Under the pieces are notes generated by a model, which was not told the DNA's origin, searched no databases, and saw nothing but the letters and a program-made list of their open reading frames with translations. This document shows positions 52,516 to 61,795 of a DNA stretch of 62,343 bases, piece by piece; the first letter of the stretch is position 1; every line of letters begins with the position of its first letter. Source of the DNA: Chryseobacterium indologenes (GTDB lineage: Bacteria > Bacteroidota > Bacteroidia > Flavobacteriales > Weeksellaceae); contig LAZY01000003.1 in the NCBI GenBank assembly GCA_001013295.1, forward strand, positions 1 through 62,343, written 5' to 3'. Position numbers and translations under genes: made by a program.

Positions 52516-52989
52516 TTAAGATTTTGGCAGGGATACCCCTAGTTCATAAACTCTGGCATGTTTCAAATACTTTGAACGTTCTCTGGAAGTTACCGACTCA
52601 AAATGTTCATTTTTGATCACAATGATGGGGTCTTCGATATTTTCGATCTCAAAATTGGCAAAATAACGCTCATCCGGACTTGTTTTGTCATTTTTTGCTT
52701 TTATTTTCTGCAGTTCTTCTGCATATTTTCTAAACCCCGGTTCAGAAGAATGAATAAATTTATATTCATCTCCTGCATCTACATAGTAGTGAAGTTTCTT
52801 TTCTATCAATCCGGCTTCATTTGTAATTTCAGGGTTATCATTTCCATCTTTGAACCCTACTTCTACCAAAGTCCCCCCTTTTTTATGGGCACATTCTTCA
52901 GCATCTTTAAAACTGGAAAAACCTGTATAAACAATTTGGTCGTCCAATACATAACGGTTGAGTTTCTGGTTGTATGCATTCGTTTCCAT
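52516..52989 (-). CDS. Hypothetical cytoplasmic protein
   Basis: 157 residues, acidic and charged, no signal peptide or transmembrane segment. Visible stretches are NRYVLDDQIVYTGFSSFKDAEECAHKKGG, which looks like one beta-alpha unit, and EDPIIVIKNEHFESVTSRERSKYLKHARVYELG at the end. No domain recognised. First gene of a two-gene unit with the DUF6496 gene; the divergent neighbour is the DPP4 peptidase. Confidence 0.7.
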   Translation of the reverse strand: METNAYNQKLNRYVLDDQIVYTGFSSFKDAEECAHKKGGTLVEVGFKDGNDNPEITNEAGLIEKKLHYYVDAGDEYKFIHSSEPGFRKYAEELQKIKAKNDKTSPDERYFANFEIENIEDPIIVIKNEHFESVTSRERSKYLKHARVYELGVSLPKS

Positions 52990-53084
52990 AATTATTATTT
53001 GATTTGATTATACTTTAATGATATTCAATTTTTTTGCCAAAAAGCGTATTTGAAAAGCTTTTTTATAGATTTTAATAAAATTAT

Positions 53085-53092
53085 TATCTTTG
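53085..53092 (+). promoter_or_regulatory. -7 promoter box for the DPP4 gene
   Basis: TATCTTTG, an exact TAnnTTTG, 20 bases upstream of the ATG at 53113. It excludes the TTG at 53050 as start. Confidence 0.5.
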
Positions 53093-53112
53093 AAATCCAT
53101 TTACTATTAGAA

Positions 53113-55242
53113 ATGAAAAAACTACTCTTAACTCTTACTGTAGCGGTGGCATTCCATAATGTGTCAGCACAGGAAATCACTTTAGATAAAATATATTCGG
53201 GATATTACCGAGGAAAAGGTATTGCAGGAATTACCTCCATGAAGAACGGTGAGAATTATCTTGTTATTGAACCTACGGGAATTGCAAAATATTCTTATAA
53301 AACTTCTCAGAAAGAAGGGAATCTTGTTGATGGGAAATTTGAAAGCTATATTTTTTCTGATGATGAGTCTAAAATCCTTTTACAGACAGGAAGTCAGCCT
53401 ATCTACAGACACTCTTTCCTTGGGAAGTTTGATGTAAAGGATTTAAAATCCGGAAAAGTAATCAGCCTGAATGACGGAAAAACCGTTCAGGAACCTTCAT
53501 TCTCCCCTGATGCTACGAAAGTGGCTTTCATTTCTGACAATAACCTGTACTATCAGGATCTTGCTTCAGGAAAAATTACCCAGGTTACTACTGATGGAAA
53601 AAAGAATTCTATTCTTAACGGATTGGCAGATTGGGTATATGAAGAAGAATTCGGGCATGCCAAGCAATACGAATGGACTAAGAATTCTGATGCCATTGTA
53701 TTTGTAAAGTCTGATGAGGGCCAGGTTCCGGAAATTTATATTCCGATCTACGGAAAGAATCTTTACCCGGTTGAAATGCGTTATAAATATCCGAAAGCCG
53801 GTGAAAAAAACTCTGTAGTTTCTGCACAGCTATATCGCTTGGACACCGGAAAGATCATGCCGCTTAACTTAGGCTCTTTCAAAAATTATTATATTCCTAA
53901 TGTATTCCAGACGGCAAAACCGGATGAAATGGTGCTGATTACGTCTGAAAGAATTCAGAATGCTTCGGACATTTTAAAAGTTAATACCAAAACAGGAGCC
54001 GTTCAGAAGCTATTCACGGAGACTGATGAAAAATGGATCGATACAGACAGCCCTACTTTGGAATTCCTGGAAGACAATTCTTTCCTTTGGGCATCTGAAA
54101 GAGACGGAAACCGTCATCTTTACTGGTATGATAAGGATGGTAAACTGAAAAAACAGATTACAAAAGGAAACTGGGAGGTAACTGATTATTATGGTTTCAA
54201 TCCGAAATCTAAAGAAATTTACATTCAGACCACTGAAAAAGGAAGCATCAACAAAGTGGTTTCCAAGGTCAATATTGAAAATGGAAAATCTCAGCTGATC
54301 TCTAATGCGGAAGGAAACAATTCGGCCAATTTCAGTAAGAACTACAATTATTTTATTGAGACTTCTTCTACAGCAGCAAAACCATACACTTATGTTTTAA
54401 AAGACGGAAACGGAAAGGCTGTAAAAGAACTTCAGAACAACAACGATCAATTACAGAAATTAAAGGCTGATAATTTTGCTGAAAAAGAATTTATCACCAT
54501 TCCTAATGCTGTAGGAGATCAGATGAATGCATGGGTACTGAAGCCTAAAAACTTTGATCCTAATAAAAAATACCCATTATTTATGTTCCAATATTCCGGA
54601 CCGGGATCTCAACAGGTTGCCAATTCATGGGATAACGGAAATGCCATGTGGTTCAATCACCTGGTACAGAAAGGATATATTGTAGCTTGTGTAGACGGAC
54701 GTGGAACCGGCTATAAAGGCGCTAAGTACAAAAAAGTAACTTACATGAACTTAGGGAAATATGAGATTGAGGACCAGATTACTGCTGCAAAGTGGTTCGG
54801 AAACCAGTCTTATATTGATAAAAGCAGAATCGGGATGTTCGGTTGGAGCTTTGGTGGATATATGACCAGCCTTGCCATGACTAAAGGTGCAGACGTTTTC
54901 AAAATGGGAATCGCTGTGGCACCGGTTACCAACTGGAGATATTATGATTCTGTCTATACGGAAAGATTCATGAGAACACCTCAGGAAAATCCGGACGGAT
55001 ATGATAAGAACTCTCCTACAGAATATGCCAATCTTTTGAAAGGCAAGTTTTTATTAATCCACGGAACTGCTGATGACAACGTACATTTCCAGAATTCTAT
55101 GGAATTCTCCGAAGCTTTGATTCAAAACAAAAAACAGTTTGACTTCATGGCTTATCCGGATAAAAACCACGGAATTTACGGTGGACAGACAAGACCACAG
55201 CTGTATCAGAAAATGACAGATTTCATTGTAGAGAATTTATAA
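53113..55242 (+). CDS. S9 family dipeptidyl peptidase IV-like protease
   Basis: 709 residues from the ATG at 53113, with a signal peptide (LLLTLTVAVAFHNVSAQ) so exported. N-terminal eight-bladed propeller containing the YEEEFG motif (DPP4 Glu205/206 region that holds the substrate amino group), then the hydrolase domain with GWSFGGY (nucleophile Ser579), GTADDNVHF (Asp654) and DKNHGIYGG (His686), the DPP4 triad. It cleaves dipeptides from the N-terminus of peptides with proline or alanine at position 2 (family knowledge). The two POT transporters 3 kb downstream could import the products. Confidence 0.95.
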   Translation: MKKLLLTLTVAVAFHNVSAQEITLDKIYSGYYRGKGIAGITSMKNGENYLVIEPTGIAKYSYKTSQKEGNLVDGKFESYIFSDDESKILLQTGSQPIYRHSFLGKFDVKDLKSGKVISLNDGKTVQEPSFSPDATKVAFISDNNLYYQDLASGKITQVTTDGKKNSILNGLADWVYEEEFGHAKQYEWTKNSDAIVFVKSDEGQVPEIYIPIYGKNLYPVEMRYKYPKAGEKNSVVSAQLYRLDTGKIMPLNLGSFKNYYIPNVFQTAKPDEMVLITSERIQNASDILKVNTKTGAVQKLFTETDEKWIDTDSPTLEFLEDNSFLWASERDGNRHLYWYDKDGKLKKQITKGNWEVTDYYGFNPKSKEIYIQTTEKGSINKVVSKVNIENGKSQLISNAEGNNSANFSKNYNYFIETSSTAAKPYTYVLKDGNGKAVKELQNNNDQLQKLKADNFAEKEFITIPNAVGDQMNAWVLKPKNFDPNKKYPLFMFQYSGPGSQQVANSWDNGNAMWFNHLVQKGYIVACVDGRGTGYKGAKYKKVTYMNLGKYEIEDQITAAKWFGNQSYIDKSRIGMFGWSFGGYMTSLAMTKGADVFKMGIAVAPVTNWRYYDSVYTERFMRTPQENPDGYDKNSPTEYANLLKGKFLLIHGTADDNVHFQNSMEFSEALIQNKKQFDFMAYPDKNHGIYGGQTRPQLYQKMTDFIVENL

Positions 55243-55265
55243 AATTATATATTCAAAAATCAATC

Positions 55266-55296
55266 GAGAACCCGTTCAGAATCTGAAAGGGTTCTC
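55266..55296. terminator. Terminator between the DPP4 gene and the GLPGLI gene
   Basis: GAGAACCC...TTCAG AAT CTGAA...GGGTTCTC, a two-part stem (8 bp plus 5 bp) over 31 bases between convergent genes. T runs are weak. Confidence 0.6.
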
Positions 55297-55317
55297 TTCA
55301 ATATACACAAACATTCA

Positions 55318-56136
55318 CTAAGGATATTTTATCGCTTTATCCAATTCAATAGGATTATTGTAAGATTTTATTTTTTGGCGTTCTCTGGCCTCTGCAGGTT
55401 TTAATTCTTCTTTTGAGAGAATAGTTCCGTCTTCCAGCAAGAGTTTCTTCCCTTCAGGAATCGTCAATGTTCCATTCAATGCATATTTAAAAGGATTGGA
55501 ATAAAGGTCTAATCTTAATTTATTCAAATCCTTCTGAGTAACGGGAATTGCCCTGGATATAGAGGCATTTAATGAATTACGCTGATAATCATTCGGAATT
55601 TTTTCACTTTTAATGATATTGAAACAATAGTCTTTCTTTTCATCATACAATTCTATGATCAATCCCGGTAATCCGTTAAACTTATAAGGTCCATAAGGTA
55701 TCGGAATCTCTTTAGAAAACCAGGCAACCCAATTTCTGCCTCCGAACTGAGTGATCGCTTTTTGAAGCCGGAGATTATTAATAACTTTTGTACTGTCCGT
55801 AATATTCCATTGCTGTTGGGCTTCTTCGGATATTTTATAAAAGTTGGCATCACCGATATATTCATAGTTTTGGTAGATATTCTTATTTTTCTTTTTGATG
55901 AGAAATGAAGTCAGTCTGTTAATTGCATATTTCCCGGTGGCACTTAATATAGAATCATTAATATAGTTGAGCCGGTTATAATAGGCTATATCATTTTTTG
56001 TAACATCCAGATAGTAATTTTCCCGGGTAATGTCTCTTGAGGTTGAATCTTTTTTGTATTTCACCTCATAGATGAACCTGTTGTTCTGGGAAAAAAACAT
56101 CACCGTTCCCAGCAATATAAATAATAAACTTTTCAT
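55318..56136 (-). CDS. GLPGLI family protein
   Basis: 272 residues with a short signal peptide (MKSLLFILLGTVMFFSQ). The family signature is GPYKFNGLPGLIIELYD; the context is RNWVAWFSKEIPIPYGPYKF, as in other members. Function of the family is unknown; members are frequent in Bacteroidota secreted-protein operons. It follows the VKOR-thioredoxin fusion by 8 bases and closes the cysteine-peptide operon. Confidence 0.88.
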   Translation of the reverse strand: MKSLLFILLGTVMFFSQNNRFIYEVKYKKDSTSRDITRENYYLDVTKNDIAYYNRLNYINDSILSATGKYAINRLTSFLIKKKNKNIYQNYEYIGDANFYKISEEAQQQWNITDSTKVINNLRLQKAITQFGGRNWVAWFSKEIPIPYGPYKFNGLPGLIIELYDEKKDYCFNIIKSEKIPNDYQRNSLNASISRAIPVTQKDLNKLRLDLYSNPFKYALNGTLTIPEGKKLLLEDGTILSKEELKPAEARERQKIKSYNNPIELDKAIKYP

Positions 56137-56144
56137 AATTCATT

Positions 56145-57707
56145 TTAATTTTCAGATAAAAATTCCGGGATAAAGTACTCAAGATCGGCTCTTTCATACT
56201 GGATAGGATATTCTCTGTCATTAAGAAAAATATTAGGTGTAAAGTGTACCCCATTATCTCTTACCCACTTTTCATGTCCCTTTAATACTGTGATTGCATC
56301 TTCTAAATTTCCAAAGTATTTATCATATTTTTTATACCATCTTTCTTTGTTTTCACTATATCCCTGCACATCATACCAACCACTAAGCGCTTCCAGAAAC
56401 TCCGTCTTATTTTCACTTTTGATATAAATATTGCTAAGGTTGATATGAACCGTTCTGTTATCCTGATCATTTCGGCTAAGATCTATATCAAAGAAAATAT
56501 TGATTCTGAGCTCGTCAGAATACTTCTGAACCAACTTCATAAAAACAGGATAAAATTCTTTACAATGTTTGCAGAAAGGATTGGTAACAAAAGTCAGATT
56601 TTGATCTGAATTCTCATTTCCAAATACAAAAGCACTTGAAAAACCAGTATCCATCAGTTTCTTTTGAAGGGATAAATTATTCTTGAAAAACATGTAGTTT
56701 CTCCTGAATTTCAAATTTTTCTTGATTATATTTTCATTTTTCTGTGCCGCCTCATTTTTTCTTCTCAAATTCAGTAATACAATTAATGAGCTCAAAGCCC
56801 CAATTAAAAACAAAGCTAAACTCCATATATCCATACTTTTATTGTTAAAGGAAATGAGATTGGCAGTTAATAACTGAATAAGTACAGAAATTATAATGGC
56901 TATACATACCGGACAATATTTTTCCACCACAAAAACCTGATAATACAGCGATAAAAACGCTACGGGTATAAAAACAAATAAGCCATACTGATACACCGAA
57001 AAAAAGAAACCCATGTTTTTTGAAAGAGAGAATAAAATAAAACAAGCAATCTGACTGGTAAAAAACAATAATGAAATCTCAGATAAATCTATCTTGTTGA
57101 AAAGTTTCCACTTTTTTGAATTAAAAACCATGTCACAATCCGTATTCAGATACTCACTTCTGCATACACCAACCGGAATAAATGTACCTTTTCCATGAGT
57201 CTTTTTGTAGGCTTCATTTGCAAATACAAACCCTATTAAAGCTGTAGCCGCAAAGATTAGTTTTAAAATAAAATCGGAAGAGTCATACCCTAAAAGAAAC
57301 AGGAACAATAGTATAAAAATGCCCCAATTGACATAAGTATAGTCAAATTTTGGTTTTGTCCCTGCAAATTCGCTGTCTTTTACTATAACAAGTATTATGT
57401 TTTCCCATTTTTCAAAAAAATCATGGGCAGGAGAACTATCAATTGTAAGTTGATTATTTTTATTACTGACTACTGCCAACTCCCCTTCTACCAGCGCCAA
57501 AAAATCTTCAGGTAAAATATCTTTTTCATCATTACTTATTCTGTAGCTATCATTTTCTATATTGAAAAAATTCAAAGCATCAGAAAATGCCAATAAACTT
57601 GGAAAATCCGGATGTCCTTCCAGCTGAAGTTCAAATTCGTCCTTATCTATGGGGATTTTATGAGACTCAAGGTAGTTTATAACAGCAGTATAACTTTTGT
57701 GTGTCAT
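56145..57707 (-). CDS. Fusion of degenerate C39-like, VKOR and thioredoxin domains
   Basis: 520 residues. N-terminal 1-110: C39-like peptidase fold (EGHPDFPSLLAFSDALNFFNIEND) without the catalytic cysteine. About 120-310: integral-membrane VKOR domain with loop cysteines Cys182 and Cys191 (VCRSEYLNTDCDMV) and the redox motif CPVC (Cys265, Cys268). About 340-520: thioredoxin-like domain with CKHC (Cys379, Cys382) and a cis-proline (HFTPNIF). VKOR-thioredoxin proteins do oxidative disulfide formation like DsbB-DsbA (family knowledge). The C39-like part suggests binding of a double-glycine-leader peptide, fitting the small peptide gene 71 bases upstream. This role is inference. Confidence 0.85.
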   Translation of the reverse strand: MTHKSYTAVINYLESHKIPIDKDEFELQLEGHPDFPSLLAFSDALNFFNIENDSYRISNDEKDILPEDFLALVEGELAVVSNKNNQLTIDSSPAHDFFEKWENIILVIVKDSEFAGTKPKFDYTYVNWGIFILLFLFLLGYDSSDFILKLIFAATALIGFVFANEAYKKTHGKGTFIPVGVCRSEYLNTDCDMVFNSKKWKLFNKIDLSEISLLFFTSQIACFILFSLSKNMGFFFSVYQYGLFVFIPVAFLSLYYQVFVVEKYCPVCIAIIISVLIQLLTANLISFNNKSMDIWSLALFLIGALSSLIVLLNLRRKNEAAQKNENIIKKNLKFRRNYMFFKNNLSLQKKLMDTGFSSAFVFGNENSDQNLTFVTNPFCKHCKEFYPVFMKLVQKYSDELRINIFFDIDLSRNDQDNRTVHINLSNIYIKSENKTEFLEALSGWYDVQGYSENKERWYKKYDKYFGNLEDAITVLKGHEKWVRDNGVHFTPNIFLNDREYPIQYERADLEYFIPEFLSEN

Positions 57708-57737
57708 TTTTCATCTTGGTTTTTTATTAAGAAAACA

Positions 57738-57755
57738 GCAACAGTTTCCTGTTGC
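57738..57755 (-). terminator. Attenuator-like hairpin inside the cysteine-peptide operon
   Basis: GCAACAG (57738-57744) / CTGTTGC (57749-57755), 7-bp perfect stem with a 4-base loop, followed leftward by TGTTTTCTT. It lies 23 bases after the peptide stop codon and before the fusion-protein gene, a position suited to partial termination that gives more peptide than enzyme mRNA. Confidence 0.55.
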
Positions 57756-57778
57756 CATTTTCAAAGAAGTGATTTCGG

Positions 57779-57964
57779 CTATCCACAACAAAATGTACCA
57801 TTGCAATACGAATCACCATTACCATTATGCGTATTTGCACAAGCTGCATTGGTACATGCACAACCTAAGTCATTGGGATTGTATATTTTTTTACCTCCCA
57901 TAATTGTTCTTTGCTCCTCTCTGGATAAACTTCCTTTCAGTTTTTTTAAATCATTTTTTTTCAT
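57779..57964 (-). CDS. Double-glycine-leader, six-cysteine precursor peptide
   Basis: 61 residues from the ATG at 57964. Leader MKKNDLKKLKGSLSREEQRT ending in IMGG, a double-glycine cleavage site. The core of about 37 residues carries six cysteines (CAC, then C after TNAA, C after GDSY, CC at the end) with Asn/Gly/Thr-rich spacing and little hydrophobicity. It resembles 'bacteriocin-like' small proteins annotated in Chryseobacterium. Whether it is an antimicrobial, a signal or a structural peptide is unknown. It begins an operon with a disulfide-forming fusion and a GLPGLI protein. An upstream extension of the frame to 58021 is not needed. Confidence 0.72.
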   Translation of the reverse strand: MKKNDLKKLKGSLSREEQRTIMGGKKIYNPNDLGCACTNAACANTHNGNGDSYCNGTFCCG

Positions 57965-58203
57965 GATGTTTTTTTTAAATTGTTTTTCGTCACTATTGAC
58001 ATCTCCGAAACTAGAAAACAAATATCACTTACACGAGAAATACATTTGTATATTTCATGTACAAACAGTCATTTACAACATGTACACAGACCGTACACGT
58101 TTATTTTAATAATTAAAAAAGCGCTCTAGAGTTAAAATTTTATATTCATTTCATTAATCGTTTACCTAGGAATTATTTATTTTATCAATTGAAATTAAAA
58201 ACT

Positions 58204-58211
58204 TATTTTTG
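58204..58211 (+). promoter_or_regulatory. -7 promoter box for the first POT transporter
   Basis: TATTTTTG, an exact TAnnTTTG, 21 bases before the ATG at 58233. It overlaps the TTG at 58209, which is therefore not the start. Confidence 0.45.
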
Positions 58212-58232
58212 AAGAATTTGAAATTTGAATAT

Positions 58233-59888
58233 ATGAAGACTAAACATCCTAAAGGGCTGCCCTATCTCTTTTTTACAGAAATGTGGGAGCGTTTCGGGTA
58301 CTACCTGATTCTTGGAATCTTTGTTCTGTATGTAATTGAGCCTACCGGTATGAAAGGAGGGCTTGGATTGCCGGACAAAACTGCTGATGATATTTTCGGT
58401 ACTTATATTGCACTTACTTATCTTACTCCTTTTATTGGCGGATTTCTGGCTGACAGGGTTTTAGGATATATTAAATCGATTTATCTTGGAGGTTTTCTAA
58501 TGGCTGCCGGATATATAGGAATGGGTGTTTTTAAAGATCTTCCTTTATTTTATGCTTCTCTGGCATTGATTATTATTGGTAATGGTTTCTTTAAGCCAAC
58601 TATTTCTACTCTTTTAGGAAATCTTTATTCCGAAGAACCTTATAAGGCCAATAAAGACTCGGGATACAACATTTTCTATATGGGAATCAATATCGGGGCA
58701 TTCATCTGTAACATTATTGCGGCGTTTATGCGTAATAAATTCGGTTGGGGTGAAGCTTTCATCACTGCCGGAGTCGGGATGCTGATCGGTATGGTTATTT
58801 TTACCATCGGAAGAAAGCATTACATCCATGCTGCAGAAATGAAACCTGTACAGGAAGGAGATACCAAGCTTTCTGAGATCATGATGAAAGTATTTGTTCC
58901 TGCTATTGCTGCCGGAGCTATTGGTTGGTTTATTCCTAATAACATCTTTGGAAGTGACAGTACTGATGCCTTTATTTTCGCTTGTATTCCTGTTATTTAT
59001 TTCTATGCTTCCCTTTACTTTAAAGCTAAGCCTGATGAAAAAGCGTCGATTGGTGCATTACTTTCTGTATTCCTGATCAGTATGTTCTTCTGGGCTGTTT
59101 TCAAGCAAAACGGTACAGCGTTGACAAGATGGGCCAATTATTATACAGACAGAAGTGTTCCTGCTTCTCTTGAAAAACCATTGGAAGGGATCTATATGGT
59201 TGACGGAAAAAGCTATGAAGATAAAGAAACACCTGTCTATGACAACCAATTCCGTTCTCAAAAGGATGATAATGGAGATACTAAAAAAGAAATGGGCAAA
59301 GATGTCTATTTTAAAAACATCTCTCCTGAACAGCGTGCGGCCCTAGAAAAGAATCCGGAAAGTAAAGTATACTTATACAATACCGAATTATTCCAGTCTA
59401 TCAACCCATTCTGGGTCATTGCTCTTACTCCAGTTGTTGTAGGTTTCTGGGCTTTGCTGAGAAGAAAAGGAAAAGAACCTCTGACACCTACCAAAATCGT
59501 TTTAGGGCTATTTATTTCCGGGTTATCGTGTCTGGTAATGGTTTTAGCGGTAATGGCGGGAGATAACGGAGCGGTAAAGGTTTCTCCTTTATGGCTTGTA
59601 GCGAGTTACGGAGTCATTACTATCGGGGAGCTATGTCTTTCACCAATGGGACTTTCCTTCGTTTCCAAACTTTCCCCGGCAAGAATCACGGCATTGATGA
59701 TGGGTGGATTCTTCCTTGCCAACTCGGTAGGAAACAAACTATCCGGAATCCTTGCAAGTACGTGGTACAGCTACGAGAATAAAACAAATTACTTCCTTGT
59801 CAATTTCGCTTTGTTAATATTTGCGACCCTTTTAGGACTTTCTATGTTAAAAAGGCTTAACAAAATCATGAAGGAAAAAGGACATTAA
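58233..59888 (+). CDS. POT/PTR2 family proton-dependent oligopeptide transporter
   Basis: 551 residues and about 14 transmembrane segments. The E-x-x-E-R motif is TEMWERFGYY, the PTR2 signature is around GYNIFYMGINIGAFICN, and GIFVLYVIEP plus FFKPTISTLLG match POT transporters. A long polar loop of about 80 residues between TM segments in the middle (DRSVPASLEKPLEG ... LYNTELFQSINPF) is an insertion relative to short POTs and to the second copy in the window. Imports di- or tripeptides with protons (family). Likely single-gene unit with its own terminator. Confidence 0.93.
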   Translation: MKTKHPKGLPYLFFTEMWERFGYYLILGIFVLYVIEPTGMKGGLGLPDKTADDIFGTYIALTYLTPFIGGFLADRVLGYIKSIYLGGFLMAAGYIGMGVFKDLPLFYASLALIIIGNGFFKPTISTLLGNLYSEEPYKANKDSGYNIFYMGINIGAFICNIIAAFMRNKFGWGEAFITAGVGMLIGMVIFTIGRKHYIHAAEMKPVQEGDTKLSEIMMKVFVPAIAAGAIGWFIPNNIFGSDSTDAFIFACIPVIYFYASLYFKAKPDEKASIGALLSVFLISMFFWAVFKQNGTALTRWANYYTDRSVPASLEKPLEGIYMVDGKSYEDKETPVYDNQFRSQKDDNGDTKKEMGKDVYFKNISPEQRAALEKNPESKVYLYNTELFQSINPFWVIALTPVVVGFWALLRRKGKEPLTPTKIVLGLFISGLSCLVMVLAVMAGDNGAVKVSPLWLVASYGVITIGELCLSPMGLSFVSKLSPARITALMMGGFFLANSVGNKLSGILASTWYSYENKTNYFLVNFALLIFATLLGLSMLKRLNKIMKEKGH

Positions 59889-59911
59889 TCCTTAATATTA
59901 TAAAGAATATC

Positions 59912-59940
59912 AAGCTGCAGAAGTATCTGCAGCTTTTTTA
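59912..59940 (+). terminator. Terminator of the first POT gene
   Basis: AAGCTGCAG (59912-59920) / CTGCAGCTT (59927-59935), 9-bp perfect stem, 6-base loop and T run. Confidence 0.85.
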
Positions 59941-59961
59941 TTTAAAAATAAAATTAAAACC

Positions 59962-59991
59962 TTGCCAAAAACCCAAAATAAACTATATTTG
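59962..59991 (+). promoter_or_regulatory. Full promoter of the second POT gene
   Basis: TTG (59962-59964), a 19-base spacer, TATATTTG (59984-59991), 28 bases before the ATG at 60020. Both elements are exact. Confidence 0.65.
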
Positions 59992-60019
59992 TCAGTCTTA
60001 ACAAAAATTAACAGTAAAA

Positions 60020-61774
60020 ATGGATAATATTGAAGCATTGAGTCCGAAACCGGATGAATTTGTAGAGAATAAGAATTCCAGACATCCAAAAGGGTTATGG
60101 GTTCTTTTCGGAACGGAAATGTGGGAGCGTTTCAACTTTTATGGAATGAGAGCACTTCTGACGCTCTTCATGGTAAATTCCTTATTAATAAAAGAAGCGG
60201 ATGCGGCGATCATTTATGGTGGATTCTTAGCTTTATGTTACTTAACACCTCTTTTGGGAGGATTTATTGCTGATAAATATATCGGAAACAGATTCGCCAT
60301 TATCGTGGGTGGATCATTGATGGCAATTGGTCAGTTTTTACTGTTCATCAGTGCCTCTACTTTCTCTGCGGATCTTGGAAGTGCCAAGCTTATTATGTGG
60401 TTGGCTTTATTTGTTATCATTTTTGGTAATGGATTTTTCAAACCGAACATTTCCTCAATGGTGGGAAGTCTTTATCCGAAGCAGGAAAAGTCTAAGCTGG
60501 ATTCAGCATTCACCATTTTCTATATGGGGATCAACATCGGAGCATTCCTGGGTCAGTTTATCTGTCCTTACGTAGGGGATGTAAAAGATGCTACAACCGG
60601 AGTAAGAGATATTTTTGCTTTCAAATGGGGATTCCTGGCAGCTTCAATTGCAATGATGGTAGGAACTGTAACATTCTTTATCCTTAAAAATAAATATGTT
60701 GTCACTCCGGAAGGAAGACCTATCGGAGGATTACCAAAAAATAACAGTACTGCAGATTTCGAAGAAGGAGAATCTCAGACAGCGAAATTCTCTGGTGTAT
60801 CTCTAGGAATCACTGTTGGTATATTTGCTGTTCTGTTCTTCGTATTCAGATATTTATTGGTAGGAGAACTTGGGTTCAACTCAATGGAAATGGGACAGAT
60901 GATCAAAGGAATTATCTATCCTTTCATCTATGCTGCTGGTATTTCCTTAGCATTCCTGATCATGTCTTCTGCTGAAAACAAGATTGAAAGACAAAGAATC
61001 TGGGTAATTTATATCGTTTCATTCTTCATTATCTTCTTCTGGGCAGCATTCGAACAGGCAGGATCTTCGTTGACGTTTATCGCGGATAACCAGACAGACA
61101 GAAATATTTTCGGATGGAATATGCCGCCTTCAATGGTTCAGATCTTTAACGGGATCTTCGTAGTTATTTTGGCTGTTCCTTTCAGTTTATGCTGGGATAA
61201 GCTTAGAGCTAAAGGAAAGGAACCTGTATCTCCATTCAAACAAGCAATGGGATTAGCATTGATCGCTCTTTCTTATTTCATCATTGCACACAATGTAAAA
61301 GACCTTGGAAACTCAGGATTATTAGCCATCAAATGGTTAATGTTACTTTATTTCATCCAGACTTGTGGTGAGCTTTGTCTTTCTCCAATTGGTTTATCTT
61401 TGGTAGGTAAACTGGCTCCAAAAAGATTTGCTTCATTATTATATGGTGTTTTCTTTATTTCTAACGCAGCTGGTTATGCATTAGCTGGTTCATTAGGAGC
61501 ACTTATCCCTGCAACAGGTGATAAGTTTAAAAAAGCTCAGGAAATAGGCGTTAACTTACAGGATGTTTTGGACAAAAAAGTAACCTTGACAGCTGACCAG
61601 GTAGCAGCATTTGAAAAGGCTCAGTTACCATTACACAACCCTACATTCGTAGGATTTGAAATCCACAACTTATTTGAATTCTTCATGGTATTCGTTGTAC
61701 TTTGTGGTATTGCTTCTGTGATTTTAGGTTTACTTTCACCTATCTTAAAGAAAATGATGCACGGTGTAAACTAA
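60020..61774 (+). CDS. POT/PTR2 family proton-dependent oligopeptide transporter, second copy
   Basis: 584 residues. E-x-x-E-R motif in TEMWERFNFYGMRA, PTR2 signature in FTIFYMGINIGAFLG, FFKPNISSMVGSLYP and GELCLSPIGLSLVGKLAP. It has an inserted loop near the last helices (KKAQEIGVNLQDVLDKKVTLTADQVAAFEKAQL) instead of the middle loop of the first copy. The two paralogues are diverged, so they probably differ in substrate preference. It has an independent promoter and terminator. Confidence 0.94.
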   Translation: MDNIEALSPKPDEFVENKNSRHPKGLWVLFGTEMWERFNFYGMRALLTLFMVNSLLIKEADAAIIYGGFLALCYLTPLLGGFIADKYIGNRFAIIVGGSLMAIGQFLLFISASTFSADLGSAKLIMWLALFVIIFGNGFFKPNISSMVGSLYPKQEKSKLDSAFTIFYMGINIGAFLGQFICPYVGDVKDATTGVRDIFAFKWGFLAASIAMMVGTVTFFILKNKYVVTPEGRPIGGLPKNNSTADFEEGESQTAKFSGVSLGITVGIFAVLFFVFRYLLVGELGFNSMEMGQMIKGIIYPFIYAAGISLAFLIMSSAENKIERQRIWVIYIVSFFIIFFWAAFEQAGSSLTFIADNQTDRNIFGWNMPPSMVQIFNGIFVVILAVPFSLCWDKLRAKGKEPVSPFKQAMGLALIALSYFIIAHNVKDLGNSGLLAIKWLMLLYFIQTCGELCLSPIGLSLVGKLAPKRFASLLYGVFFISNAAGYALAGSLGALIPATGDKFKKAQEIGVNLQDVLDKKVTLTADQVAAFEKAQLPLHNPTFVGFEIHNLFEFFMVFVVLCGIASVILGLLSPILKKMMHGVN

Positions 61775-61795
61775 CTGCATTAACAAAATATGAAT

